From: Streptomyces sp. ACA25
Lineage (GTDB): Bacteria; Actinomycetota; Actinomycetes; Streptomycetales; Streptomycetaceae
Reading direction: 5' to 3'
Length of the DNA stretch: 64,000 bases
Assembly: GCF_028200735.1 (NCBI RefSeq)
Contig: NZ_JAQKPV010000005.1
Location: 186,001-250,000 of the forward strand
The position numbers were made by a program, and so were the translations under genes. The notes under the pieces are model-generated. The model saw only the letters and a program-made list of their open reading frames with translations, was not told the origin of the DNA and searched no databases. This document shows, one piece after another, positions 34,381 through 43,093 of the stretch. Numbering within the stretch: position 1 is the first letter of the stretch; every line of letters begins with the position of its first letter.

Positions 34381-35280
34381 GTGACAGCCACGCGTACCAC
34401 CACACGCAGTCGCCTGACGCGACGCCTGCAGACCCTCGCAGCGGTCGCGGGACTCGGGGCCATGATGGCCTTCTTCGCCCCGAACGCCGCCGCCGCGGAT
34501 TCCGCGCAGACGTTCAGCGCCACCCAGCTCGAGGCGGCTGACAGCGCGGTTCTCGACGCCGGCGTCGCCGGTACGGCCTGGAACATCGACGACAAGACCG
34601 GCAAGGTCGTCGTCCTGGCCGACGAGCGGGTGACCAAGGCCGACATAGCCAAGATCAAGCGCAGCGCGGGAGCGCTGGCCGGCGCGATCACGGTCGAGAA
34701 CGTGGAAGGCACCTTCGAGCCGTACATGCGGGGCGGTGACGCGATCTACTCCGACCGCGGTTCGCGCTGCTCGCTCGGCTTCAACGTCCGGGTCGGCACC
34801 ACCTGGGGCTTCCTCACCGCCGGACACTGCACCAGCGGCACCTCGCGCTGGCACAACGGCAGCAGCTGGATCGGTGACACCTGGCACACCTACTGGGCGG
34901 GCCGGGACCACGGCCTCGTTCGGTACAACCCCCAGGTGCAGCACCCCGGCGCCATCAACACCGGTCAGCGCATCACCTCGGTGGGCAACGCGTACGTCGG
35001 GCAGCGCATCTGCCGCACCGGCAGCACCACCGGAACCCGCTGCGGTAACGTCACCGCTCTCAACCAGAGCGTCAACTACGGCAGTGGCCTCGTGGTCCAC
35101 GGCATGATCCGCACCAACGCGTGCGCCGAGCCCGGCGACAGCGGCGGGCCGATGTACGCCGGTTCGATCGGCCTGGGCATGACCTCGGGCGGCAGCGGCA
35201 ACTGCTCCATCGGCGGCACCACCTTCTTCGAGCCGCTTCCGCGGGCGATGAGCTACTACGGAGCGACGCTCAACCCCTGA
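34381..35280 (+). CDS. secreted serine protease, streptogrisin type (copy 1)
   Basis: 299 residues. Signal peptide (residues 1-38, cleavage after PNAAAA), a prodomain of about 80 residues (TFSATQLEAADSAVLDAGVAG), then the mature chymotrypsin-like domain starting near [11 protein letters not shown]. The catalytic triad is His in FLTAGHC, Asp in AGRDHGLV and Ser in GDSGGPM. Cys pairs in SRCSLGFN...GHC and CRTGSTTGTRC, NACAEPGDSG...GNC match the S1E family disulfides. Activated outside the cell by prodomain removal. GTG start with GGAGGA; a terminator hairpin follows. Confidence 0.95.
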   Translation: MTATRTTTRSRLTRRLQTLAAVAGLGAMMAFFAPNAAAADSAQTFSATQLEAADSAVLDAGVAGTAWNIDDKTGKVVVLADERVTKADIAKIKRSAGALAGAITVENVEGTFEPYMRGGDAIYSDRGSRCSLGFNVRVGTTWGFLTAGHCTSGTSRWHNGSSWIGDTWHTYWAGRDHGLVRYNPQVQHPGAINTGQRITSVGNAYVGQRICRTGSTTGTRCGNVTALNQSVNYGSGLVVHGMIRTNACAEPGDSGGPMYAGSIGLGMTSGGSGNCSIGGTTFFEPLPRAMSYYGATLNP

Positions 35281-35303
35281 CGCTCCGGCGTTGACGCTCC
35301 ACG

Positions 35304-35333
35304 GTTCCCGCCCCGGATCTCCGGGGCGGGAAC
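35304..35333 (+). terminator. terminator of protease 1
   Basis: A perfect 13-bp stem GTTCCCGCCCCGG with ATCT loop, followed by ACACCCCGTCCA. The terminator of protease 3 (40271-40300) has the same stem and tail, so it was copied with the gene. Confidence 0.8.
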
Positions 35334-35438
35334 ACCCCGTCCACGGGCAGGAGCGGCGCCGGGTCAGGCGTCGCTCAACTCGTCCCGGCGGACCTGAGAA
35401 CGAGCGCGGTCCACAGGACTGGGACAACGCGTGGACAA

Positions 35439-35630
35439 CCCCCCTGGTGTGCGCAACCCGGCCACTGCGAAGCACATGGCTGTCCGGTGGTCGTCGCAGG
35501 TGCCGATGACGGCGGCCCGCGGGGTGCCGCCGGTGATGTGCAGGGCGTCGGGCAACTCCTCCACCGCGATGCCCATCTTGCGCAGCTCGGTGGTGACGGC
35601 AGCGATGCGGTCGCACTCCTTGACCCGCAG
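35439..35630 (-). pseudogene. aroA (EPSP synthase) C-terminal fragment
   Basis: The frame from 35798 to 35364 contains [29 protein letters not shown] and [23 protein letters not shown], which is the C-terminal lobe of 3-phosphoshikimate 1-carboxyvinyltransferase (family pattern RVKESDRI, TYDDHRMAM). The residues before and after do not continue the enzyme: the N-terminal four fifths and the final K-T-F-P segment are missing. This is a remnant, not a functional enzyme. The paralogous position next to an arsR gene matters (see findings). Confidence 0.78.
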
Positions 35631-35754
35631 GCAGGCGAGTGGCAGCCGCCCGGGAGCGTTTCCCAGGCCGGCACACCGTGCCAACAAGGGAGTGCGCGCC
35701 GCCGGCGCGGCGGCAAGCGCCTTGATGAGATATCCACGCAACTGAGGGATCTTG

Positions 35755-35786
35755 GTATTCGGGTCCATCGCTGTCAGGATGAATAC
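35755..35786. promoter_or_regulatory. possible ArsR operator
   Basis: GTATTC (35755-35760) and GAATAC (35781-35786) form a perfect inverted repeat with a 20-base spacer directly before the arsR start codon. The second half-site ends at the base before the ATG. Confidence 0.4.
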
Positions 35787-36131
35787 ATGTCTGAGCAATC
35801 GACTGCCGTCGATGTCACTCCCTGCTGCCCCTCGCTGACTCAGCGCGAGTTGACGGTTGGCGAGGCCGAGTCGATGGCAGCCATGTTCAAGGCGCTCGGC
35901 GACCCGGTGAGGCTGCGCCTGTTCTCAAAAATAGCTTCCCACCCCGACGGTGAGGCGTGCGTGTGTGAGATCGCCGACGTCGGGGTGTCTCAGCCGACGG
36001 TCAGCCACCACTTGAAGAAGCTCCGCGAAGCCGGGCTGCTCACCGCAGACCGCCGCGGCACCTGGATCTACTACCGGGTGACTCCCTCGGCGCTGGCGGC
36101 CATGGCCGGCATACTCGACGCTTCCGGCTGA
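35787..36131 (+). CDS. ArsR/SmtB family regulator, orphan
   Basis: 114 residues. A Cys pair at the N-terminus ([10 protein letters not shown]) plus [29 protein letters not shown] give the typical arsenic-sensing arrangement of actinobacterial ArsR proteins (CC near the N-terminus and CVC in the helix before the recognition helix). It belongs to a different ArsR subtype than the one at 23542-23856. ATG 35787 has AGGA 9 bases upstream. No transporter or reductase lies nearby, only the aroA fragment. Confidence 0.88.
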   Translation: MSEQSTAVDVTPCCPSLTQRELTVGEAESMAAMFKALGDPVRLRLFSKIASHPDGEACVCEIADVGVSQPTVSHHLKKLREAGLLTADRRGTWIYYRVTPSALAAMAGILDASG

Positions 36132-36212
36132 GGCCCCCTCTCCGGTAACGAGGGCGAGTGCTCCCTCGGGGGCACGGACGGCGGGCCGGGGCATCCCCGG
36201 CCCGCGCTCAGG

Positions 36213-37040
36213 TCAGAGGCCGGAGTCGCCCCAAGCGGTGACGGTGATTTCGTCGCCGACGGACAGCTTGCCGGTCCGGGTGACGGCGAACTTCGCCCCG
36301 AACGCGACGCCGCCCGCCGCGGCCCGGCGGTATCCGGCCAGGGTGCGCAGCGGCTCGGGGCCGCTCCGGGTGCCGGACCTCTGGTCGATGGTCGTCACCG
36401 CGCAACGGATGGCGATCTTGGAGTAGCCGAGCTCGGTGTCACCGATGGTCATCCGGCGCACGCGGTCCTCGGTGTGCGGCTCGGCCCAGCCGGAGACGAC
36501 GATGTTCGGACGGAAGCGGTCCACCGGCAGCGGTCCGGAACCCCCTTCGGCGATTCGCTCGTTCAGCCCGGCGAGGGAGGCGAGCGAAGCGACCAGCACG
36601 GCGCAGCTGTCGGCGTAGCCGACAGTCCCGGGCGTCAGGCCGCCGCTCACCCGCTCGTGTTCCGGCGGTACGCGCATCAGCCTGCTGGGCGCGCCGAGCA
36701 CGTCCGACAGCCAGGCGGCTGCCTGCTCGCCCTGGTCCACGCCCCGGTACTGCTTCTTGAACAGCTCCACCTCCCGCCGGGGTGCGGAGGTGTCCACCTG
36801 GAGGGTGACCGCCCCGGTGCCTGGCGCGGCCAGCGTGAGCTGCTCGCCGTCGGCGCTGACCTCCGGGCGGATCCTGGCCATCAGCGGGTCCTGACGCTGG
36901 CTCCGGAAGACCCCGTTCTCGCCGACCACCATGAAGCTGCGGTCGTGCGCGAGCCCCGCCGGTGTCAGGACGGCGTCGCGTACGGCGGTACCGGCACATC
37001 CCTTGACCGGGTAGTAGGTCAGTTCAGCAATGGCTGCCAT
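36213..37040 (-). CDS. MOSC domain-containing protein
   Basis: 275 residues. N-terminal beta-barrel (IAELTYYPVKGCAGTAVRDAVLTPAGLAHDR in pieces) followed by the MOSC domain with the Cys-containing CAVTTIDQRSG, RFRPNIVV and LRTLAGYRR. Such proteins bind molybdenum cofactor and form mARC-like N-oxide reductases or sulfur carriers. The Cys in CAV is the likely molybdenum ligand. Monocistronic, transcribed opposite to the arsR gene. Confidence 0.88.
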   Translation of the reverse strand: MAAIAELTYYPVKGCAGTAVRDAVLTPAGLAHDRSFMVVGENGVFRSQRQDPLMARIRPEVSADGEQLTLAAPGTGAVTLQVDTSAPRREVELFKKQYRGVDQGEQAAAWLSDVLGAPSRLMRVPPEHERVSGGLTPGTVGYADSCAVLVASLASLAGLNERIAEGGSGPLPVDRFRPNIVVSGWAEPHTEDRVRRMTIGDTELGYSKIAIRCAVTTIDQRSGTRSGPEPLRTLAGYRRAAAGGVAFGAKFAVTRTGKLSVGDEITVTAWGDSGL

Positions 37041-37135
37041 GTGCCGACGATACTTCTTGCCCTCCGGGGCGCTCCCGGTTTGTCCGGTCCTCGGTCACCG
37101 GTCCGATCCCGGGCCCCCGATCCCGGGTGATGGGA

Positions 37136-37780
37136 TCAGGCGGTGGCTTGCGACTGCGAGCCGGACCTGGTGGGCTGCTGCGGTGCGGTGCGGATGCCGA
37201 ACAGCGAGCCGGCGGCGGCTGCGAGCTCGGCCGAGCACCGGACCGACGTCCCGCCCGGGATGCCCATCCGGCGCAGCGCCCCGGCGAAGACGTCCTCCAC
37301 CAGCGCCAGGCGCCAGCTCAGCTCACCGGACCGGACCGGGTCGTGCGAGGGGCGGTTGGCCAGCAGGGTCAGCAGTTCGTCACATGCCTTCTGCACTTCG
37401 GCCAGCGCCTGCCACTCGTTCGACGGACGGGCGCCGGGTTCGGCGGCGGCGGACGGCAGGTCGAGGTCGAGGGAAAGCTCGTAGTGCAGCCCGGCGTACC
37501 AGCCGGCCAGCGAGCCGCTCAGGTCGGCCTGCACACCGCGGAGGAAGGTCAGCAGGGCGGATCCGGCCTGCGCCCGGTTCACCGGGGGCGGGGGACGGCG
37601 GCCGGGCGCCGGGGGGCGCCGCTCGCCGGAGTCTCCCAGGTACATCCGGAGGGAGGCGGGGAGCTCCCCGTCGTCCTGGCCGTCCTCGGGCGGCGGCGGG
37701 GGCGCCAGCTGCGCCCGGACGGGGGCGAGGCCGCGGACTGCTTGTTCAACTGCCGCCTGGCAGGCGTGATCGGTGGGCAC
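37136..37780 (-). CDS. hypothetical protein
   Basis: 214 residues. The N-terminal quarter is a Pro-rich linker; the C-terminal 130 residues are helical (GSALLTFLRGVQADLSGSLAGWY, LAEVQKACDELLTLLANRP, LALVEDVFAGALRRMG). No recognised domain. The GTG at 37780 was chosen because the coding bias starts there; the frame upstream to 38095 is Arg/Pro-rich and looks non-coding. Convergent with nothing; it ends 95 bases before the MOSC gene start. Confidence 0.55.
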   Translation of the reverse strand: MPTDHACQAAVEQAVRGLAPVRAQLAPPPPPEDGQDDGELPASLRMYLGDSGERRPPAPGRRPPPPVNRAQAGSALLTFLRGVQADLSGSLAGWYAGLHYELSLDLDLPSAAAEPGARPSNEWQALAEVQKACDELLTLLANRPSHDPVRSGELSWRLALVEDVFAGALRRMGIPGGTSVRCSAELAAAAGSLFGIRTAPQQPTRSGSQSQATA

Positions 37781-38154
37781 GAGGCAGTCACCGCTCCTTT
37801 CCCGTGCGCGGCCTCGTCTGCGGGGGCGGCGTCGGTCGCGCGGTTGGGCTCTCCGAGTGGACGTACCGTACTCTCCGCGTGCAGAAGCAGGGGAGGGGTC
37901 TGCACCGATCGAAAGCCTTCTGTGGCCTACTGCCCGGTTCGAGGGGCCGACCGGCTCCGGCCGCAGATCAGCGCCGTCCGGCGGAGGCGCGCGGCAGGGG
38001 GAGCCGCGCGGCGGCGTTTCACCGAAGGCCCGCCCGGGTGCCTTTTCCCGGGACGTGAAAAGGCCGGACGATCTCGTCTTCGTCCCTCCGGCCACTTCCG
38101 TGCTGTTGCGCCCCGGCTTTCCTCCTGAGTCACGGAGGCAATAGCCCGCAATGG
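37781..38154. other. intergenic region
   Basis: About 370 bases before the second protease promoter element. Frames here are Arg-rich and lack codon bias. A CCTTTTC/GAAAAGG hairpin sits near 38040-38065. Nothing else recognised. Confidence 0.35.
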
Positions 38155-38178
38155 CCGAAAATACGTTCTAGGCAATGC
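38155..38178 (+). promoter_or_regulatory. shared protease promoter element, copy 2
   Basis: The core ACGTTCTAG (38163-38171) and flanks match the element at 34253-34276. It is 111 bases upstream of the second protease start, so it probably drives copies 2 and 3. Confidence 0.5.
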
Positions 38179-38288
38179 ATCCGATTGCGGCAAGAATTCA
38201 TTCGTGCTCGGAGGGTCATCGAATTTCCCTGAGTTCTGCACGGTCCACTCGCCCCTACGGGGCCACCCGTCCTCTTGGAGGAGACTGA

Positions 38289-39194
38289 GTGAGAACCACG
38301 CACATCACAGCCCGCGCCGGTGTGGCACGGCGCTTACGGACCGCCGCGGCGGCCGTGGGCCTGCTGGCACTGCTGGCGGCGTTCGCGCCGAATGCCGTCG
38401 CTGCCGAATCCGACCAGACGTTCAGCGCCTCCCAGCTCAGGACAGCGAGTGACGCGGTCCTCGACGCCGATGTCGCCGGCACGGCCTGGAGCATCGACGA
38501 GGAGTCGGGACAGGTCACCGTCCTGGCCGACGAGCGGGTGTCCAAGGCGGACATCGCAAAGATCAGGAGCACCGCCGGCGCACTGGCCGGTGCGATCACG
38601 GTCGAGAACGTGGATGGCGCCTTCCAGACGCACCTGCTGGGCGGTGACCCGATCTACTCCGACAGCGGCTCGCGCTGCTCACTCGGCTTCAACGTCGTGG
38701 TCAGGGGCGTCTACGCCTTCGTCACCGCAGGTCACTGCACCAGCGGTACGACGCGCTGGCACAACGGCAGCAGCTGGATCGGCGAGACCTGGCACACGTA
38801 CTTTCCCGGCCGTGACCACGGCCTCGTCCGGCACGTCCCGCAGGTGGCGCACCCGAGTGCGGTGCGGCTGCCCGGTGGCCAACAGGCCATCACTTCCGTG
38901 GGCAATGCGATGGTCGGGCAGGCAGCCTGCCGCGTTGGCAGTACCACGGGCCTGCGCTGCGGTTCGGTCACTGCCCTCAACCAGAGCGTGAACTACGGCA
39001 ATGGGTTCATCGTGCACGGACTCATCCGCACCAACATCTGTGCCGAACCCGGAGACAGCGGCGGGCCGTTGTTCGCCGGAAACGTCGGTCTCGGCATTCT
39101 GTCGGGCGGCAGTGGCAACTGCTCCGTCGGCGGCACGACCTTCTATGAGCCGCTTACGCGGATCATGTCGTACTACGGAGCGACCCTCTCATGA
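38289..39194 (+). CDS. secreted serine protease, streptogrisin type (copy 2)
   Basis: 301 residues, same layout as copy 1: signal peptide, short prodomain ([24 protein letters not shown]), mature enzyme with catalytic His FVTAGHC, Asp in PGRDHGLV, Ser in GDSGGPL. The last residue of the primary specificity pocket region (GLGILSGGSGNC) differs from copies 1 and 3 ([12 protein letters not shown]), which may shift substrate preference. GGAGGAGACTGA precedes the GTG. No terminator follows, so it reads into copy 3. Confidence 0.93.
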   Translation: MRTTHITARAGVARRLRTAAAAVGLLALLAAFAPNAVAAESDQTFSASQLRTASDAVLDADVAGTAWSIDEESGQVTVLADERVSKADIAKIRSTAGALAGAITVENVDGAFQTHLLGGDPIYSDSGSRCSLGFNVVVRGVYAFVTAGHCTSGTTRWHNGSSWIGETWHTYFPGRDHGLVRHVPQVAHPSAVRLPGGQQAITSVGNAMVGQAACRVGSTTGLRCGSVTALNQSVNYGNGFIVHGLIRTNICAEPGDSGGPLFAGNVGLGILSGGSGNCSVGGTTFYEPLTRIMSYYGATLS

Positions 39195-39317
39195 CGCTCG
39201 CCCCGTGCTCCCGCGGGGCCATCGGCCGCTGGGTGTCGTCATCCGGCGGAGTATCGCGGCAGGGAATCCGTGCGGTGACCGGTCACAGGGGTCACCCGTC
39301 CTTTCGGAGGAGATTGA

Positions 39318-40247
39318 GTGAGTACCTCACGCATCACAGCCCGCACCGGGGTGGCTCGGCGCTTACGGACCGCGGCTGCGGCCGTGGGCCTGCTGGCCCT
39401 GTTGGCGGCGTTCGCGCCGAATGCCGTCGCTGCCGAATCCGACCAGACGTTCAGCGCCTCCCAGCTCAAGACAGCGAGTGACGCGGTCCTCGACGCCGAT
39501 GTCGCCGGCACGGCGTGGAACATCGACGAGGAGTCGGGACAGGTCACCGTCCTGGCCGACGAGCGGGTGTCCAAGGCGGACATCGCAAAGATCAGGAGCA
39601 CCGCCGGATCGCTGTCCCGGGCGATCACCGTGGAGCGTGTCGACGGTGAGTTCACGAAGCTCATGCGGGGCGGGGACGCGATTTACGCGGACCTCGGCTG
39701 GCGCTGTTCGCTGGGATTCAATGTGCGCTCGGGCAGCACGCACTTCTTCCTCACCGCCGGCCACTGCACGGAGGACCCCTACGGGCCCACTCCGCCCTAT
39801 CCGCACTGGCACAACGGCTCTGCCTGGATCGGCACCACGGAGCACTCGTACTTCCCGGTGCGGGACCACGGTCTCGTCCGGTACAACCCGCAGGTTTCCC
39901 ACCCGAGCGCGGTGAACCTGTACAGCGGCACGCGGGCGATCACCTCCGTGGGCGCTGCCTCGGTCGGGCAGGCCATCTGCCGCAGCGGCAGCACCACCGG
40001 CCAGCGCTGCGGTACGGTCACCGCCCTGAACCAGAGCGTGAACTACGGCGGCGGTGACATCGTCCATGGACTCATCCGCACCAACGCGTGTGCCGAAGGC
40101 GGCGACAGCGGTGGGCCGATGTACGCCGGAAACGTCGGTCTCGGCATGACCTCGGGCGGCAGTGGCAACTGCTCTGTCGGCGGCACGACCTTCTTCGAGC
40201 CGCTTCCGCGGGCCATGACGTACTACGGGGTGGTCCTCAACACCTGA
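39318..40247 (+). CDS. secreted serine protease, streptogrisin type (copy 3)
   Basis: 309 residues. The first 110 residues are nearly identical to copy 2 down to DNA level (a recent tandem duplication), while the mature domain is closer to copy 1 at its end. It has an extra loop after the catalytic His (GHC followed by [14 protein letters not shown]), absent in copies 1 and 2. Catalytic Asp VRDHGLV, Ser in GDSGGPM. No terminator separates it from copy 2, and its own terminator matches that of copy 1. Confidence 0.93.
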   Translation: MSTSRITARTGVARRLRTAAAAVGLLALLAAFAPNAVAAESDQTFSASQLKTASDAVLDADVAGTAWNIDEESGQVTVLADERVSKADIAKIRSTAGSLSRAITVERVDGEFTKLMRGGDAIYADLGWRCSLGFNVRSGSTHFFLTAGHCTEDPYGPTPPYPHWHNGSAWIGTTEHSYFPVRDHGLVRYNPQVSHPSAVNLYSGTRAITSVGAASVGQAICRSGSTTGQRCGTVTALNQSVNYGGGDIVHGLIRTNACAEGGDSGGPMYAGNVGLGMTSGGSGNCSVGGTTFFEPLPRAMTYYGVVLNT

Positions 40248-40270
40248 CGTCACCCCGGCAGGCCCTTCTC

Positions 40271-40300
40271 GTTCCCGCCCCGGGCGCCCGGGGCGGGAAC
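40271..40300 (+). terminator. terminator of protease 3
   Basis: A 14-bp perfect stem GTTCCCGCCCCGGG/CCCGGGGCGGGAAC followed by ACACCCCGTCCA, as after copy 1. Confidence 0.8.
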
Positions 40301-40350
40301 ACCCCGTCCAGTGGGTCGCCGTTCGCCCGGTCACCGGCGAGCCGTGGTCC

Positions 40351-40920
40351 TCATCGGGACTCCGGGGGCGGGAGGAAGCCGGAGAGCACTGTGCGGATTC
40401 CCGGCTCCGGATCGAAGTCCGCCCGCTCCATGGTGACCCGGTGCAGCATCAGCCCGTCGAGATAGTCCATGAGCACCTCGCAGTGCTCCTCCGGCGCCGG
40501 TGACCCCAGCTCCCGCAGCCACCGCGCGCCCCAGTGGGTCAGCGAGGCGTTGGCGCGGGCCAGCGGCTCACGTACGGCCGGCCGGGCGATGCCCTCCAGG
40601 AGGAGGGCGTACCGCGCGGTGAGCCGGGTGCGTCCCGGGCCGAGGAAGTGCCGCACGGTCCGGGCGACAGCCGCGGCCAGCTCGTCCGGCCCGGCCGGGG
40701 CGGGCTGTCCGCCGAACGCCTCCCAGTCCCGGCGGTCCAGGGCTTCGAGATGCGCCACGACGCCCTGCACCAGGGAGTCACGGCTCCGGAAGTGGTTGCT
40801 GGTGGTGCCGGCCGGCACCCCCGCCGCGGTGTCGACTGCCCGGTAGGTCAGGCGGCGCAGCCCGCCGGAGCCCACCACCTCGACGGCCGCGTCCAGTACC
40901 TCGTCCCGCCTGCCCGTCAT
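40351..40920 (-). CDS. TetR family regulator
   Basis: 189 residues from ATG 40920 (GGAAGG 8 bases upstream). HTH: RRDEVLDAAVEVVGSGGLRRLTYRAVDTAAGVPAGTTSNHFRSR in pieces, with AGTTSNHF the recognition helix. C-terminal TetR_C-type domain LLLEGIARPAVREPL then a Tyr/Leu-rich effector pocket. It diverges from the FAD monooxygenase gene; a 16-bp palindrome in the 115-base gap is the likely operator. Confidence 0.88.
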   Translation of the reverse strand: MTGRRDEVLDAAVEVVGSGGLRRLTYRAVDTAAGVPAGTTSNHFRSRDSLVQGVVAHLEALDRRDWEAFGGQPAPAGPDELAAAVARTVRHFLGPGRTRLTARYALLLEGIARPAVREPLARANASLTHWGARWLRELGSPAPEEHCEVLMDYLDGLMLHRVTMERADFDPEPGIRTVLSGFLPPPESR

Positions 40921-41008
40921 CCGTTCCGCCTTCCACCTGCCGGCTCCGTCGTCCGTCCCATCCTGTCCCGTCTGCGTTTCGTGCCGTTCCCTGCACACCC
41001 TTCCCGTC

Positions 41009-41024
41009 TACTACGAACGTAGTA
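41009..41024. promoter_or_regulatory. TetR operator between tetR and FAD monooxygenase
   Basis: TACTACG-AA-CGTAGTA, a perfect 16-bp palindrome with a 2-base centre. It lies 11 bases upstream of the monooxygenase ATG and 88 bases from tetR. Its position over the monooxygenase promoter supports repression. Confidence 0.75.
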
Positions 41025-41035
41025 CTCTGGGGTTC

Positions 41036-42163
41036 ATGGACAGGACAGCGCTCGTCATCGGTGCCGGAATAGGTGGCCTCGCCGCCGCGGGGCACCTGCA
41101 CCGCAACGGCTGGGAGGTCGAGGTGCGCGAGCGGGCGCCCGCACTGCCCGCGACCGGAACGGCCCTCAGCCTGTGGCCCGGCGCGCTTCGGGCCCTCGAC
41201 CTCCTCGGCCTCGGCGCGACGGTCCGGGACCTGGCCCGGGCCCAGAGCCGCGGCGTCTTCCTGCGCTCCGACGGCCACCGGATCGCCACCGTCGATCTCG
41301 ACGGCCTCCGGCGCCGCACCGGGGACCCGGTGTACCTGCTCTCCCGCCCGGCCCTGCTCCGCACCCTGGCCGCCCCCTTGTTCGGCAGTGGCGTTCTCCG
41401 CTTCGGTGAAGCCGTCACCCCCGCCGTCCAGGACCGCACCGGCCACGCACCGGTTGGCGCATCCGGTGACGCATCCGATGACACCTCCCGGCACGACGTG
41501 GTCATCGTCGCCGACGGACTCCACAGCCGCTTCCGCACCGCTCTGTTCGGCGAGGCCCACCGCCCCCGCCACGCCGGCGTCACCTGCTGGCGCGGCGCCG
41601 TCGACGGTGACACCGACACGTTCACCGAGACCTGGGGGCACGCGGCCCGCTTCGGAGTGACCCCGCAGGAACAGGGCCGCACCAATTGGTTCGCGTGTGC
41701 CCGCGCCCCGGAGCGCGCGACCGCGCGCGGAGGTGACCTCGCCGCCCTGCATGCCTGCTTCGGCCACTGGCACCCCGGCGTGCGCCACGTCCTGGACCGC
41801 CTCGACGAGACCGGCGGGGCCGGCCTGCTGCGCCACGACCTGTACGACCTGGCCGTGCCGTTGCCCCGCTACGTCCGCGGGCGCACCGCCCTGATCGGTG
41901 ACGCCGCCCACGCCATGACCCCCGACCTGGGCCGGGGCGCCTGCGAGGCGATCGTCGACGGCGTCACGCTGGCGCGGGAGCTCACCTCGCGGACCCGGGT
42001 CGAGGACGCGTTGGCCGCGTACGACGCGCAGCGCCGCCGGCCGACCCAGCGGCTCGCGCGAACCGCCCGTCTGATGCGCCGGTCCGTGCACACCCCCGGC
42101 GCCGCCCCCCTGCGGAACTCGGCCACCCGCCTCGCCGTCGCCCTCGGCCGTCCGCCCGCCTGA
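41036..42163 (+). CDS. FAD-dependent monooxygenase (aromatic hydroxylase type)
   Basis: 375 residues. The Rossmann FAD motif ALVIGAGIGGLAAAGHL is at the N-terminus, the DG motif is in VVIVADGLHSRFR, and the GD motif in ALIGDAAHAMTPDLGRGACEAI. This is the class A flavoprotein hydroxylase family, including FAD-dependent urate and salicylate hydroxylase-like enzymes; substrate unknown. A run of Asp/Ser before VVIVADG suggests an inserted flexible loop. TetR-controlled; TGGGG sits just ahead of the ATG. Confidence 0.88.
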   Translation: MDRTALVIGAGIGGLAAAGHLHRNGWEVEVRERAPALPATGTALSLWPGALRALDLLGLGATVRDLARAQSRGVFLRSDGHRIATVDLDGLRRRTGDPVYLLSRPALLRTLAAPLFGSGVLRFGEAVTPAVQDRTGHAPVGASGDASDDTSRHDVVIVADGLHSRFRTALFGEAHRPRHAGVTCWRGAVDGDTDTFTETWGHAARFGVTPQEQGRTNWFACARAPERATARGGDLAALHACFGHWHPGVRHVLDRLDETGGAGLLRHDLYDLAVPLPRYVRGRTALIGDAAHAMTPDLGRGACEAIVDGVTLARELTSRTRVEDALAAYDAQRRRPTQRLARTARLMRRSVHTPGAAPLRNSATRLAVALGRPPA

Positions 42164-42185
42164 CGAGCACCACCCGCACACACAG

Positions 42186-42242
42186 CGGCGGTGGCCGGGC
42201 CGCGGTTGCTCCCCAAGGAGCAGCGCGGCCCGGCCACCGCCG
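42186..42242. terminator. long bidirectional hairpin
   Basis: A 19-bp perfect stem (42186-42204 with 42224-42242) whose loop carries a second small hairpin TGCTCC-CCAA-GGAGCA. It separates the monooxygenase gene from the converging sugar permease gene. Confidence 0.82.
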
Positions 42243-42262
42243 GTGAAACGGTGCGGCGGGGG

Positions 42263-43093
42263 TCAGCCCTTGGTGGCGCCGCCGGTGAGGCCGCTGGCCA
42301 GGTGGCGTTCGGCCAGGGCGTAGAAGGCGAGCGCCGGCACCATCGCCATGACGAGATAGGCGAGGATGCGGGCGGTGTCCGAGGCGTACTGCCCCTGGAA
42401 CTGCTGCACGCCCAGCGGGATCGTCCACCACTGTGGATCGGTGAAGACCACCAGGGGGAGGAAGAAGTTGTTCCAGCTGGCGACGATCGCCAGCACCGAC
42501 ACCGTCGCGAGGGCCGGACGGGCCATGGGCAGCAGGACCCGCCAGAAGAAGCTGTACGAGGTGCAGCCGTCGAGGACCGCCGCTTCCTCCACCTCGCGCG
42601 GGATCTCCCGGAAGAAGCCCCGCAGGATGATGATCGTGATCGGCAGCCCGAAGGCGGCCTGCGGAAGGATCACCCCGAGCGGGTTGTCCAGCAGCCCGAT
42701 CGTGCGCAGCAGCACGAACAGCGGCAGGATCGCCACCGCGAACGGGAACATCAGGCCGACGGTGAAGAAGGCGAACATCACTTCCCGGCCGCGGAAGGCG
42801 AACCGGGCGAAGACGAACGCCGCCATCGACCCGACGGAGGCGATGAGGAAGGTGGTGGCCAGTGCGATGAAGAGGCTGTTGAACAGGTGCCGCCAGAAGG
42901 TGCCTGAGGTGAGCACCTCGGTGTAGTTCTCGGTTCGCCACGGCGAGGGCATACCGAAGGGGTTGCCGCCGAGCTGGGAGGTGTCCTTGAAGCCGCCGAG
43001 CAGCGCGAACAGGAGCGGTCCGAGGACGACGATCGCCAGTCCGATCGCCAGCGCGTGCATGGAGACGCCACGCAGGACCTTACGGCCGGTCAT
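42263..43093 (-). CDS. sugar ABC transporter permease (MalG type)
   Basis: 276 residues, six predicted helices. EAA loop: EEAAVLDGCTSYSFFWRVLLPMARPAL. Six-helix MalG topology with the PSPWRTENY periplasmic segment. The start overlaps the MalF-type stop by ATGA at 43093-43090. Works with the second permease and the binding protein; no ATPase gene is included, as usual in Streptomyces where MsiK-type ATPases are shared. Confidence 0.92.
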   Translation of the reverse strand: MTGRKVLRGVSMHALAIGLAIVVLGPLLFALLGGFKDTSQLGGNPFGMPSPWRTENYTEVLTSGTFWRHLFNSLFIALATTFLIASVGSMAAFVFARFAFRGREVMFAFFTVGLMFPFAVAILPLFVLLRTIGLLDNPLGVILPQAAFGLPITIIILRGFFREIPREVEEAAVLDGCTSYSFFWRVLLPMARPALATVSVLAIVASWNNFFLPLVVFTDPQWWTIPLGVQQFQGQYASDTARILAYLVMAMVPALAFYALAERHLASGLTGGATKG

